Source: Palsa-504 sp963767565
Lineage (GTDB): Bacteria > Actinomycetota > Actinomycetes > Streptosporangiales > Streptosporangiaceae
Reading direction: 5' to 3'
DNA length: 64,000 nt
Assembly: GCA_963767565.1 (NCBI GenBank)
Contig: CAVYEG010000004.1
Location: forward strand, 1 to 64,000
Of the stretch, positions 27,697 through 36,760 are shown in pieces; within the stretch, counting starts at the first letter, position 1, and each line of letters starts with the position of its first letter. The notes under the pieces are model-generated. The model saw only the letters and a program-made list of their open reading frames with translations. It had not been told where the DNA came from and did no database searches. The position numbers and the translations under genes were made by a program.

Positions 27697-29154
27697 TTAG
27701 TAATAGCCGTTCTTCTGCAGGGACGCATAGGCGCTGCACGGGCTGCCGTAGTTGTCCTTGATGTAGCCCAGGCCCCACTTGATCTGCGTCGTGGCGTTCG
27801 TCTTCCAGTCCGCGCCGGCGCTGGCCATCCGGCTGCCCGGCAGCGCCTGCGGGATGCCGTACGAGCCGCCAGGGTCGGCGTTGTTGTACTCCCAGCCGCT
27901 CAGCTTGTTCCACAGGTTCAGCAGGCAGGTGTACTGCGCGGTCGTGCCCCACCCGTAGGCGGGCAGCAGGGTCTTGGCGATCTGCTGGGCCTGCGCGGGA
28001 GTGGCCCGGACCCCGCTGACCGCGCTGGCGGTGGCGGTAGCGGTCGGCTGCGTGGGCTGCGTGCTGGCGCTCGCGCCGGTGCTCGGGGTCGTGCTGGGGC
28101 TCGGGGCCAGCGATGTGCTGGAGGTGGTGCTGGGCGGGAGCGCGGCCTTCGGCGTGCTCGAGGTGAGCAGCAGGGGCACGGCGATGGCCAGCGCGACGAC
28201 CAGGCCCGCGGCGGCGATGAGCGGCCCGCGGCGGAAGCGCCGGCGGGGCAGCCGGGCGGTCGGTTCCGGCGCGGACAGCTGAGTCTGTGTCGGCGGGCCG
28301 TCGGCGGCGTACAGCGGCGGGCCGGCCGGCGCCTGGCCGGGGGCCGAGCCGGACCTGCTGACCGCGGCCATCAGGTCAGGTACCGACGGCCGGGCCTCGG
28401 GCGCCTTGGCCAGGCACGCGCTGATCAGCGCGGCCAGGCTCGGATCCGGCAGCCCGGCCAGGTCCGGCTGCTCGTTGATGACGCGGTACATGATCGCCGG
28501 AGGCGAGTCGCTGCCGAACGGAGGCCGGCCCGTCGCGGCGAAGGCCAGCATGCCGCCCAGCGAGAACACGTCGCTGGCCGACCCGGCCGGCTCCCCGCGC
28601 ATCTGCTCGGGGGACATGTAGGCGAACGTGCCCACCAGCGTCCCGGTGCTGGTGATCCCGGTGTGCGCGTCGACCGTGCGGGCGATGCCGAAGTCGATGA
28701 TGCGCGGCCCGTCGGCGCCCAGGATCACGTTGCTCGGCTTGAGGTCCCGGTGCACGAGCCCGCAGGCGTGAATGGCGGCCAGCCCCTCGGCCAGCGCGGC
28801 GCCCAGCGCCCGCACCCGGTCCGGCGGCATCGGCCCGCCCTGGACCACCGCCTCCTGCAGGGACGGCCCTTCGATGTAGGCGGTCACCATCCAGGGCGGA
28901 TTGGCGCCGGGATCGGCGTCGACCACCGTGGCGGTGTGGAAGCCGCCCACCCGCCGCGCGGCCTCGACCTCGCGGGCGAACCGTTCCTTGAAGTACGGGG
29001 TCTGGGCGTGGCTGGAGTGGATCAGCTTGATCGCGACCGTCCGCCCGCCGGGCGAGACGCCGAGGTAGACCTGTCCCATCCCGCCGGCGCCGAGCCGTCC
29101 CAGCAGGCGGTAACCGCCCACGCTGGCTGGATCGGCAGGCTGAAGCACATCCAT
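27697..29154 (-). CDS. Ser/Thr protein kinase with an extracellular lysozyme-like domain
   Basis: 485 residues. ATG 29154 is chosen because the kinase fold begins just after it. Kinase core: RLGAGGMGQVYLG (P-loop), VAIKL (Lys), LVHRDLKPSNVIL (catalytic loop), IIDFGIAR (DFG), YMSPEQ (APE). A juxtamembrane Pro-rich part, one membrane helix (about 305-325) and a Ser/Thr linker lead to an outside C-terminal domain like actinobacterial transglycosylase-type proteins: LLPAYGWGTTAQYTCL, SYGIPQALPGSRMASAG, TQIKWGLGYIKDNYG. The family Glu in the usual LWN(R/K)ESGW is Leu418 here. It may sense peptidoglycan rather than cut it, in analogy with PASTA domains of PknB. Confidence 0.88.
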   Translation of the reverse strand: MDVLQPADPASVGGYRLLGRLGAGGMGQVYLGVSPGGRTVAIKLIHSSHAQTPYFKERFAREVEAARRVGGFHTATVVDADPGANPPWMVTAYIEGPSLQEAVVQGGPMPPDRVRALGAALAEGLAAIHACGLVHRDLKPSNVILGADGPRIIDFGIARTVDAHTGITSTGTLVGTFAYMSPEQMRGEPAGSASDVFSLGGMLAFAATGRPPFGSDSPPAIMYRVINEQPDLAGLPDPSLAALISACLAKAPEARPSVPDLMAAVSRSGSAPGQAPAGPPLYAADGPPTQTQLSAPEPTARLPRRRFRRGPLIAAAGLVVALAIAVPLLLTSSTPKAALPPSTTSSTSLAPSPSTTPSTGASASTQPTQPTATATASAVSGVRATPAQAQQIAKTLLPAYGWGTTAQYTCLLNLWNKLSGWEYNNADPGGSYGIPQALPGSRMASAGADWKTNATTQIKWGLGYIKDNYGSPCSAYASLQKNGYY

Positions 29155-29452
29155 CGGCCGGCTGGCCCCCCATTCGCCGCGGAGTACATATTCGACTACA
29201 TCCGGAACATATTCTGCCGCCGGGCGCTCGCCGGTCACTGCCGCGACGGGAGGGAACGCCTGGGCAGCCCGAATCTCCACGCGGTCTGCACACGATCTCC
29301 ACCGGGCCACGACATTCAGTCAGCGCTGTCGTGACCGAACGTAGTCATGACGATGCGCTTACGGACAGCGTGCTTCGCTGCCGACGGCCGACCGCCGCCG
29401 GAACAATCGTCACATCTCGTGTTCATCAGGACACATGTGGCTTGGGGACATC
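29155..29452. other. Divergent promoter region
   Basis: About 300 bp between the divergent kinase and the winged-helix/nuclease-like gene. Two copies of ACATATTC occur near 29190-29215. No ORF or RNA is supported. Confidence 0.4.
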
Positions 29453-30196
29453 ATGGCGGGACAGGCGCGGGTACAGGATCAGGCCGGCGGGCCGGGCACC
29501 GGGGCGAGGCGGCGTCCGCCGCGGACGGTGATCCTGAGTCAGCGGGACATCGACGGGCTGTTGCTGTGCGGGGAGCATTACGGGGCTCCGGCCGACCTGC
29601 TGGCCAGCGCGCTGCGGGTACAGCCACCGGTGCTGATCAAGATCATCGCGCGGTGGCACCGGGCCGGATTCGTGGCCACCGGGCGGCTCGGGCCGGGTCC
29701 GCGGTGGTGCTGGCTGACCCGGGACGGGATGGCCGCGACCGGGCTGGGGTTCGTGGCGGACCGACCGGCCCTGGGCCGTTTGGCCCATATCAGGGCGGTG
29801 CTGGCCGCGCGCCTGTGGCTGGCCAGCGGGCCGGCCTGGTCCGATGGGCAGGCCTGGTGGCACTCCGAGCGGCGGCTGCGGGCCCGGCACCGGGTGCCGC
29901 GCACCGGGCACGTGCCGGACGCCGAGGTGCACTGGCCGGGCATCGCGGGCAGCCCGTACGCCGACCAGGTGTGGGCGCTGGAGGTGGAGCTGACCCCCAA
30001 GCCGATCGGCCGGACCACCGAGATCATGACCGGGCTGCTGGCTTCGGCGCAGTACGCCACGGTGGTGTACCTGACCGCGCCGCCGGCCCGGGCAGTGGTG
30101 CTGCGGGCGGTGGCCGCGCTGCCGCCCATCGACCAGCCGCGGGTGGCGGTGCGGGACCTGCCGCCCGCGGCGCTCATGCCCGAGCCGCGGCCGTGA
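29453..30196 (+). CDS. Winged-helix protein with a possible PD-(D/E)xK-like core (replication-relaxation type)
   Basis: 247 residues from ATG 29453 (GGGGA five bases upstream; ATG 29435 possible). The N-terminal ~90 residues look like a winged helix: LSQRDIDGLLLCGEHY, a recognition-like helix, IIARWHRAGFVATGRLG, WLTRDGMAATG. The second half has HIRAVLAARLWL, a conserved W..ERRLR, then VPDAEVHW and WALEVELTPKPIGRT. This layout matches proteins annotated replication-relaxation in actinobacterial mobile elements. The D...ExE..K spacing is reminiscent of PD-(D/E)xK nucleases; that is my inference. First gene of a three-gene operon. Confidence 0.65.
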   Translation: MAGQARVQDQAGGPGTGARRRPPRTVILSQRDIDGLLLCGEHYGAPADLLASALRVQPPVLIKIIARWHRAGFVATGRLGPGPRWCWLTRDGMAATGLGFVADRPALGRLAHIRAVLAARLWLASGPAWSDGQAWWHSERRLRARHRVPRTGHVPDAEVHWPGIAGSPYADQVWALEVELTPKPIGRTTEIMTGLLASAQYATVVYLTAPPARAVVLRAVAALPPIDQPRVAVRDLPPAALMPEPRP

Positions 30197-30206
30197 GCGT
30201 GCGGCC

Positions 30207-32138
30207 GTGAGCGTGTGGTCGTGGCTGCGCCTGGCGGCGTGCCTGTGGCTGCTGCGCAAGGGCGTCATGGTCGTCAGGTGGATGCTGCTGATCGGGCTGG
30301 CGGTGGCGGCCTGGCCGGTTACGGTGGTGGCGGCCGCCGGGTACGGCGCGGCGTGGCTGCGCGGCTGGCCCGCGGTGCGGCTGCGCCGGACGGCGCTGAT
30401 GTTCCTGCCGTTCAGCGGGGCCTGGCTGGTGCTTGACGCGCTGCGGCCGCGGGGCTGGCGGGGCATCGCGCCGGGCGTGGCCGGCGACTGGGCGCACGGC
30501 TGGGGCTGGTCGCAGCTGACCGCGACCGGGCTGGGCCGGACGTTCCTGCTGACCTCGCTGGTGGCGATCCCGGCCGGGCTGGGCCTGGCCGCGCTGGCCT
30601 GGTGGTGGCGCACCTTCGCGATGACCAGCGGGATCGGCGGCTGGCTGGCGTCGGCGCCGGTCACGTTCGACGCGCGGCAGTGGAAACGCCAGGTGAGTTC
30701 GGCGGCGGGAAGGAACAAGGCTCCGGGCAGCGTGCCGCTGCTGCGCCGCGGCGGCCTGATCCCGGTGGGCGGCACCATCCGCACCATCGGCCACCGCTGG
30801 CGGCCGGTGTTCGCCGTGCCGGCCGAGGCGTGCGCGCGGCACATGGTCGTGGTGGGCGCGACCGGGTCGGGCAAGACCAACCTGATGATGCGGCTGTGGG
30901 CCGGGTGGTTCAGGGCCGCGCTCGAGGCGGCCTGGGCCGGGCGCGGGCCGCGGCCGCTGCTGATCGTGCTGGACTGCAAGGGCGGCCGGGACGCCCGGGA
31001 GAAGGCGGCCCGGACCCGCCGGCTGCTGTACGGCGCCGGGGCCCGGCGGGTGGCGATCTGGCCGGACGAGGCCCGGCTGTCGGTGTGGGACCTGCCGGCC
31101 GCCGACCTGGCCGTGCTGCTGTACCAGATGATCGACAGCGGCACCGGGGCGGCCGCCTACTACGCGGACATCCTGCAGGCCGTGCTCACGCTGGCCGTCA
31201 CCGCGCCGGGCGGGCCGCCGCTGAACGCGGCCGCGTTCCTGGACCGGCTGGACGCGAAGTGGCTGCGGCACGCCTGGGGCGACGGGCGCCACCCGGCGCA
31301 GCTGACGGACTGCCAGGCCGCGGCCAAGCACCTGCCCGATATCAAGCTGCGCTTTGTCACCCTGCTCGGCCGGCTGGGCCCGGCCCTGGACGGCCCGGGC
31401 GAGCTGGGCCAGGCCGACGCCTGGTACTGCATCCTGGAGGGCACCAGCGAGCCGTCGGTGGCTGAGGCCCAGGCCCTGGCCTTGGTTGAGCTGGCCGCCC
31501 GCGCGGCCACCGATCCTGGCGGCGAGCCGCGGGCCATGCTGGTGGCCGCCGACGACTACAGCGCGGTGTCCCGGCGGGTGCCGCTGACCAACCTGTACGA
31601 GCGCGGCCGGGCGCTGGGCATCGGCATGCAGGTCTCGGCCCAGTCCTGGCAGGGCCTCGGTGCCGACGAGGACGAGCGGTACCGGATCGCGACCACCGCC
31701 GACGGCGGGATCTGGGTCATGAGCACGCCGCGGCCCGAGCCGCTGGCCGCCCTGGCCGGGTACCGGCGGGTGCTGTCCACTGCGCACCGGCTGGTCGGCA
31801 CGGCCTGGGGGGACGAGGGCCTGACCCGCGAGCAGCGGGCCTGGACCGCCGACCCGGAGCTGATCCGGCGGCTGGAAACCGGGCAGGCCTGCTACCTCCA
31901 CCGCGGCGCGGCCACCTTCGTCCAGGTGGCCCGGCCCAGGCCGTCGCCGCTGAGCCTGCCCCGCGCGGCGGCCCCGGCCGTGGTGCCCGGGCCGCGGCTC
32001 GAGCCCGAGCCTGATCCCTGGCCCTCGGCGGATTCCGGGCCTGATCCCTGGCCTGGGCCTGCGGCGCCGGGCGGGCCGGGGCCCGCGGGGCCGGCCGGGC
32101 CGGGCCGTCTGGATGACGTGTTCGGGGGTAACTGGTGA
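30207..32138 (+). CDS. FtsK/TraD-like membrane-anchored DNA-translocase ATPase
   Basis: 643 residues from GTG 30207, ten bases after the previous stop. Four or so N-terminal membrane helices (about 20-150), then an ATPase domain with HMVVVGATGSGKTNLMMRL (Walker A, about 212-230) and a hydrophobic strand LLIVLDCKGG. Further on AMLVAADDYSAVS may be the Walker B-like segment, then VSAQSWQGLG. This is the plan of conjugative coupling proteins and FtsK/SpoIIIE-like pumps. The tail is Pro/Gly-rich. Its TGA overlaps the J-domain GTG. No relaxase or integrase gene is nearby, so the element may be partial or serve a different role. Confidence 0.8.
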   Translation: MSVWSWLRLAACLWLLRKGVMVVRWMLLIGLAVAAWPVTVVAAAGYGAAWLRGWPAVRLRRTALMFLPFSGAWLVLDALRPRGWRGIAPGVAGDWAHGWGWSQLTATGLGRTFLLTSLVAIPAGLGLAALAWWWRTFAMTSGIGGWLASAPVTFDARQWKRQVSSAAGRNKAPGSVPLLRRGGLIPVGGTIRTIGHRWRPVFAVPAEACARHMVVVGATGSGKTNLMMRLWAGWFRAALEAAWAGRGPRPLLIVLDCKGGRDAREKAARTRRLLYGAGARRVAIWPDEARLSVWDLPAADLAVLLYQMIDSGTGAAAYYADILQAVLTLAVTAPGGPPLNAAAFLDRLDAKWLRHAWGDGRHPAQLTDCQAAAKHLPDIKLRFVTLLGRLGPALDGPGELGQADAWYCILEGTSEPSVAEAQALALVELAARAATDPGGEPRAMLVAADDYSAVSRRVPLTNLYERGRALGIGMQVSAQSWQGLGADEDERYRIATTADGGIWVMSTPRPEPLAALAGYRRVLSTAHRLVGTAWGDEGLTREQRAWTADPELIRRLETGQACYLHRGAATFVQVARPRPSPLSLPRAAAPAVVPGPRLEPEPDPWPSADSGPDPWPGPAAPGGPGPAGPAGPGRLDDVFGGNW

Positions 32139-32677
32139 GCGCCAACCCGTTCGAGGCGCTGGGCCTGCCGGCCCGGCTGGACCTGAGCGACGAGCAGGTC
32201 AGGGCGGCCTGGCGGAAGATCGCCGCCGCCACCCACCCGGACCGGACCGACGGCGGGGACCTGGCCAGGTACACCGCGGCCACGGCGGCCTACGTGGCGC
32301 TGCGCACCCGGTGGGGCCGCGGCGAGGCGTACGCCGACGTGCTGGCGGCGGCCGACGACACGGCGGTGCTGCCCGCCGTGATAGTGGCCGAGCCGGGGCC
32401 AGCGGGGGTGGCGGGAGTGGCGGGGGTGGCCTGGCCGGGGCCGGCGGGGGTGGCCCGGGCCGTGCAGCTGCTGACGGGGTGGTGGCAGCTGCCGGTCCGG
32501 ATCGTGCGCGGGCGGCCGCGGCGGCTGTTCATCCGGGCGGTGGCCGCCGTAGTGCTGTGCCTGACCGTGCTGGCCCTGATCCCGGGGCAGCCCGCCGCCC
32601 CGCCGCTGGTCGCCGCGCTGATCGCCTGGTTCGTGCTGACCGGCCGGTCCGACCTGGCGCCGCCGCGGCAGCGGTGA
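32135..32677 (+). CDS. Membrane J-domain protein
   Basis: 180 residues starting at GTG 32135 within GTGA. Residues 4-60 form a J domain: FEALGLPARLDLSDEQVRAA, then WRKIAAATHPDRTDGG with the essential HPD. A Gly/Ala/Pro linker follows and then two hydrophobic segments (about 130-150 and 155-172). J domains stimulate DnaK-type ATPases. Fusion to a membrane hairpin and coupling to a DNA-pump ATPase suggests local recruitment of a chaperone to that machine. This role is inference. Confidence 0.8.
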   Translation: MSANPFEALGLPARLDLSDEQVRAAWRKIAAATHPDRTDGGDLARYTAATAAYVALRTRWGRGEAYADVLAAADDTAVLPAVIVAEPGPAGVAGVAGVAWPGPAGVARAVQLLTGWWQLPVRIVRGRPRRLFIRAVAAVVLCLTVLALIPGQPAAPPLVAALIAWFVLTGRSDLAPPRQR

Positions 32678-32690
32678 GGCCGCCGGTCCC

Positions 32691-32762
32691 CACACCATCT
32701 TCATCTGGCCCGCATCGGATTTTCATACGCCTTTGGCCGACTGCCGGTGATTGGCGAGGTGC
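32691..32762 (+). promoter_or_regulatory. Upstream element shared by both oxygenase genes, copy A
   Basis: Contains TTTTCATACGCCTTTGGCCG and GGTGATTGGCGAGG just ahead of the start at 32781. A clearly related block lies at 35708-35778. Conservation of noncoding sequence beside a duplicated gene suggests a promoter or operator, or simply the extent of the duplication. Confidence 0.5.
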
Positions 32763-32780
32763 CATCTTGGGGGTGGAATC

Positions 32781-35656
32781 GTGGGTCGGCCTGACGTCGT
32801 GGAAATGTTCGGCACGCCGGTGGTCAACGCGACTGATGGAGTCGAGCTGCAGGATGCGCTGAATTCGGTTGTCTCAGCGGCTGACGGCGTAAACGCGAAT
32901 CTCGGTCGCGGTGTCGTCAATGCCGGGATTAATCAGATCACCACCTCGGCCAATGAGCTGAGCCGGACGCTCGCGTCGGGGCGTTCGGCCCCCGACCTGC
33001 AGGACAAGGCGCAGCGTCTCCAGAACGATGTCCAGCGCAACCACCGGGCGCTCGGCAGCAGGGCCGGCGAAGCACAATCCACGGCTGATGGCCTGGTCAC
33101 GCTGTTCGCCCAGGCCGTCGATGCCTGGGGCAACGTGCATGACGTAGACAGCCTGCAGGACGCCCTCAGCACCACGGCCAAGGCGGCCAGCGCGCTCGGC
33201 AAGGCGCTCACCATACTCGGCACCGCGGTAGGCATCTGCGATCCTCCGCTGGGGATCGCGATCGGCGTCGCCGGGCTTGCCCTCCAGGCGGCCGGGAGCC
33301 AGACGCAGCAGGCCGTCGACGCGGGCAAGGTGATCGCGCCGCAGACTCAAAGCCAGCCTGGCAGCGTCAATGAGACGGGGACCGATAACGGGACCGACGT
33401 CGACACCAGCACGGATGTCAGCACCGGCACGGACATCAACACCGGCACCGACCTCAGCACCGGGACCGTCATCGACACCGGCACCGATTTCAGCACTGGC
33501 ACTGACTTCAGCACCGGCACGGACACCGGGACCGGCACCGGCACCGGGACCGGCACGGGCGGCGCAGGCCCGGACACCGGCACGTTCAACACGTTCGGCG
33601 AGACCGGGACCCTGCTCCAAGTGGTCGACCCCGACGAAGTGGCGGCTGGCCTGCACAGTATTGGCCCGCACGGTGTTGGCCCGCATGGTGCTGGCGCGGA
33701 TGCCCAAGAGCGGGCGGCGAGCCTGCGGGCTGTCGACCAGCGCATGACGGCCGCGCTGCACGCCGGTGACCTGGCTACCGCGTCGCGGTACGCCGACGAG
33801 TACGCCCGCGGCCTGACCGGCGACCCCGAGCGCGAGATGTACGTGTCGATCCCGAAGCTGCAGCATGACCTGGCCCAGCTGAAGTACCTGGCCGGGCACG
33901 GGATCCAGCTCGAGGACGCCGACCGCATGATCGAGGGGTACACGCAGGTCATCGACGACGCCCGCGCGGATGGGGCGACCGCCGGCCAGCGGTGGCTCAT
34001 CACCGATCGCGAGCGCGCCAAGATCGGAGATTTCTACAACCGCATCATCTACCGCCCGGAGGCGCCGCGAGTGGCGCAAGCATTGTCTGCGGGCTGGGAT
34101 CCGTGTCGCGCCGAGGAGTCCTACCTGCGCGACGGGCGCGGCGCGGTGGTCATCGATGACTTCCTGACCCCCGCCGCGCTGGACGTGCTGCGGGACTTCT
34201 GCCTGGAATCGGTCATCTGGTTCAACAACCGGTACGCCTACGGACGTCTCGGCACCGTGTTCTCGCGCGGCTTCAACTGCCCCCTGCTGCTGCAGATCGG
34301 CGAGGAGATCGCCGCCGCGTTCCCGGGCGTCATCGGCCCTCGGCATCACCTGCGCCAGCTGTGGGCTTATAAGAACGGGCAGCAGCAGCCGGCCACGCCG
34401 CCGCACGCCGACTTCGCGGCCGTCAACATCAATCTCTGGATCACGCCCGATTCGGCCAACCTGGACCCGTCGGCCGGCGGCCTGGACATCTACGACACCG
34501 AAGCGCCGCCCACCTGGGAATGGGAGAAGTACAACAAGGACGGACGCGCTATCAAGGCATTCCTGGAAGAGTCGGCGGCCATGGTGACCAAGAGCGTTAT
34601 TCAAACCCTGTGATTGAGAAGAAGAAAAGCCTCTGGCGGCGTCGACGGTAAGGTAAGTGGCAGGGGGGCGGTAGTGGGTGGAATATCTTCAGTTTTTGAA
34701 GTGGGCGACAAGCGTTAACGGCGCGCGCAGGGATGAGATCTGGGAGTTGTATTCTTATGGACATGGTGAGCTCTCGCCTTCGGCTTCTTTTGGGGTGACC
34801 AGCCCGGTGCGTGGTATCCCTTGTCGCCGAACCAGCGCGGGACTTCTCGACGATCTGGGCAGCCCCGGTGTCGGTGAACGATTTCGCGTCGTGGGTTTTC
34901 CCGGGAAGCGGGTCAGAGATCCAGACGGCCGTCCCGTCGAGAAGAGATATCAATTGCGCGTTGAACCCGGTGGTCTTGTGCTTGCCGTTCCACAGTTCCG
35001 GGTGCTCCGCGTAGGACCAGCAGGGCGCGAGCGTGCCGTCTACCAGGACGACTCTGCCCCTGACTATCTCGATGGCCTCCGCCGCGTCCGGCACGAATTC
35101 CTCCAGCACCGCCTTTACGAGCGGTACCAGGACCGCCGCATACCGGGAAATGGTGGGCTGTGACGTGTCCCGGGTTTCCCCGATGAATTCCTGCGTCGCA
35201 TTCTGCCGGAGGTAGATGCACGCTGCCTCTACAGCCTTGTACAGCAGGAGCGATTTCGGCTGTCCGGTCCTCTTATTCCACGGCTAGTATAGCGCCTCGT
35301 TCACGCGGCGGACGAGTTCCAGCAACTGCGTGAGCGTCAGGCGGGTGGTAAAATAATAGCGCAACGGCTCTCCAGGGAAAGAGAAATCTTTAGTAGGAAC
35401 TCTCAAATCTTCCAGGAAGGAAGTAGCTTTTTAATTAAAGAATGAGGAGTGTAGAGAAATAAATTAAGATGTAGAAATAAGAAAGAAAGAGAAAAAAGGA
35501 AGGAAAACCAAGATCCCCTATCGCGCGAACCGGGCCGTCATCTTCAACTCCGACCTGTTCCACGCCACCCAGCCGCTGGCCTTCGCCGACGGCTACCAGA
35601 ACCACCGGATTAACGTCACGTTCCTTTACGGCCGCCGTGCGGACGATGATCGCTGA
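32781..35656 (+). pseudogene. 2OG-Fe(II) oxygenase fusion gene, copy 1, split by an IS element
   Basis: Starts at GTG 32781 with GGGGGTGG upstream. The first part (32781-34593) encodes the same architecture as the gene at 36761: DVVEMFG start, helical domain with hydrophobic hairpin around ICDPPLG, a Thr/Gly/Asp linker, then the oxygenase domain through the PPHADF metal motif. At 34593 the frame runs into foreign sequence and ends within 7 codons. Coding resumes at 35514 with IPYRANRAVIFNSDLFHATQ, restoring the second metal His and ending YGRRADDDR. The 7-bp ACCAAGA flanks the insertion on both sides. Without the insert the protein would match copy 2 throughout, so disruption looks recent. 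Confidence 0.9.
34594..35506 (-). mobile_element. IS5-like element (DDE transposase) inserted in oxygenase copy 1
   Basis: On the minus strand, coding resembles an IS5-group transposase: LTLTQLLELVRRVNEAL, TSQPTISRYAAVLVPLVKAV, VVLVDGTLAPCWSYAEHP, TTGFNAQLISLLDG and SDPLPGKTHDAKSF, ending FFFSITGFE near 34614. An in-frame TAG (VNEALY then stop) and a later frameshift near KSRAGSAT break the frame, so it is inactive. The element is flanked by ACCAAGA at 34587-34593 and 35507-35513, a likely target-site duplication. Its right end is an AT- and purine-rich tract of unclear origin. No clean terminal inverted repeat was identified. Confidence 0.8.
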
Positions 35657-35707
35657 TTAGATTGAGTCCGGTTATCCACAGGCAGATGTTTACGATCCGG
35701 TCGCCTA

Positions 35708-35778
35708 CACATCATCTCCACACCGTCGGCATCTAGCTTTCACATGTCTTTGGCCGACTTCAGGTGATGGCGAGGCGC
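35708..35778 (+). repeat. Upstream element shared by both oxygenase genes, copy B
   Basis: Resembles 32691-32762 over about 70 bp, including CTTTGGCCGACT and GGTGATGGCGAGG. It lies 52 bases after the end of copy 1 and nearly 1 kb before the ATG of copy 2, consistent with it being the original upstream region of copy 2, displaced by later insertion. Confidence 0.55.
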
Positions 35779-35970
35779 CTGACACTATTACCGGGCCGGT
35801 GGCGCGCCTGCCATTGGGGATGAATCTCCTGCACCCATGATGGCTCGCCACCGGTGGTCAAAGGCAATTCGGAAGGCGGATCTCAGGAGTGTTATCAGAA
35901 CTGTCGCTTTTGGAGCGCGTTTCGGGCTGAGTGCAACATCTTAGAAATTTCGCGACACGCCGCATGCGGT
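35779..35970. other. Short noncoding stretch, possibly old 5' region of copy 2
   Basis: No gene is supported. CCATTGGGGATGAATC near 35811 loosely matches the ribosome-binding region of copy 1. The remainder shows no motif. Confidence 0.35.
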
Positions 35971-36667
35971 AATTAAAAAGCAACGGCCCTCCTGGAAGAT
36001 TTGAGAGTTCCGACCAAAGAATTCTCAAGCCCGGGAGAGCCGTTGCGCTATTATCGTACCACCGGCCTGACGCTCACGCAGATGCAGGAACTCGTCCGCC
36101 GCGTGAACGAGGCGCTAGACGAGCCGTGGAATAAGAGGACCGGACGGCCGAAATCGCTCGGCTGTACAAGGCGGTAGAGGCAGCGTGCATCTACCTCCGG
36201 CAGAATGCGACGCAGGAATTCATCGGGGAAACCCGGGACACGTCACAGCCCACCATTTCCCGGTATGCGGCGGTCCTGGTACCGCTCGTAAAGGCGGTGC
36301 TGGAGGAATTCGTGCCGGACGCGGCGGAGGCCATCGAGATAGTCAGGGGCAGGTCGTCCTGGTAGACGGCACGCTCGCGCCCTGCTGGTCCTACGCGGAG
36401 CACCCGGAACTGTGGAACGGCAAGCACAAGACCACCGGGTTCAACGCGCAATTGATATCTCTTCTCGACGGGACGGCCGTCTGGATCTCTGACCCGCTTC
36501 CCGGGAAAACCCACGACGCGAAATCTTCACCGACACCGGGGCTGCCCAGATCGTCGAGAAGTCCGACGACGAGTTCGACGACAAGGAATACCAGAGCACC
36601 GAGCTGGTCACCCCGAGAAGAAGCCGGAAGGAAGAGAGCTCACCATGTCCAATAAGGAATACAACTC
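35971..36667 (+). mobile_element. Second, degenerate copy of the same IS5-like element, inverted
   Basis: Near-identical over most of its length to the reverse complement of 34744-35437. The first shared motif is TAATTAAAAAGC, then CTGGAAGATTTGAGAG. Transposase coding runs from LRYYRTTGLTLTQMQELVRR on +. It is broken by a base loss after PKSLG, a 2-bp loss in the VDGTLAP region, and a shift after THDAKS. Similarity ends after ATACAACTC, where a purine tract begins, so about 110-150 bp of the 3' end are missing. The two copies face away from each other. Confidence 0.8.
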
Positions 36668-36760
36668 AAAAAAATGAGAGAGAAAGAGAAAGAAAAGAAA
36701 AAAAAAAAAAAAAAAGAAAGAAAAAAAGAAGAAAAAGAGAAGAGGAAGAGGGAGGAGGGC
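36668..36760. other. Purine-only low-complexity tract with an 18-A run
   Basis: Nearly pure A/G sequence including 18 consecutive A at 36698-36715, grading into the ribosome binding site GGAGGAGGG of the next gene. Such a tract is highly atypical for a 70% GC genome. It could be a real expansion or an assembly or gap-fill artefact; a comparable tract lies at 35440-35506. Confidence 0.7.

Noticed and set aside
35845..35880. Possible third, degraded copy of the oxygenase gene start
   Set aside because: Only a short CGCCACCGGTGGTCAA-like match to copy 1; too short to support.
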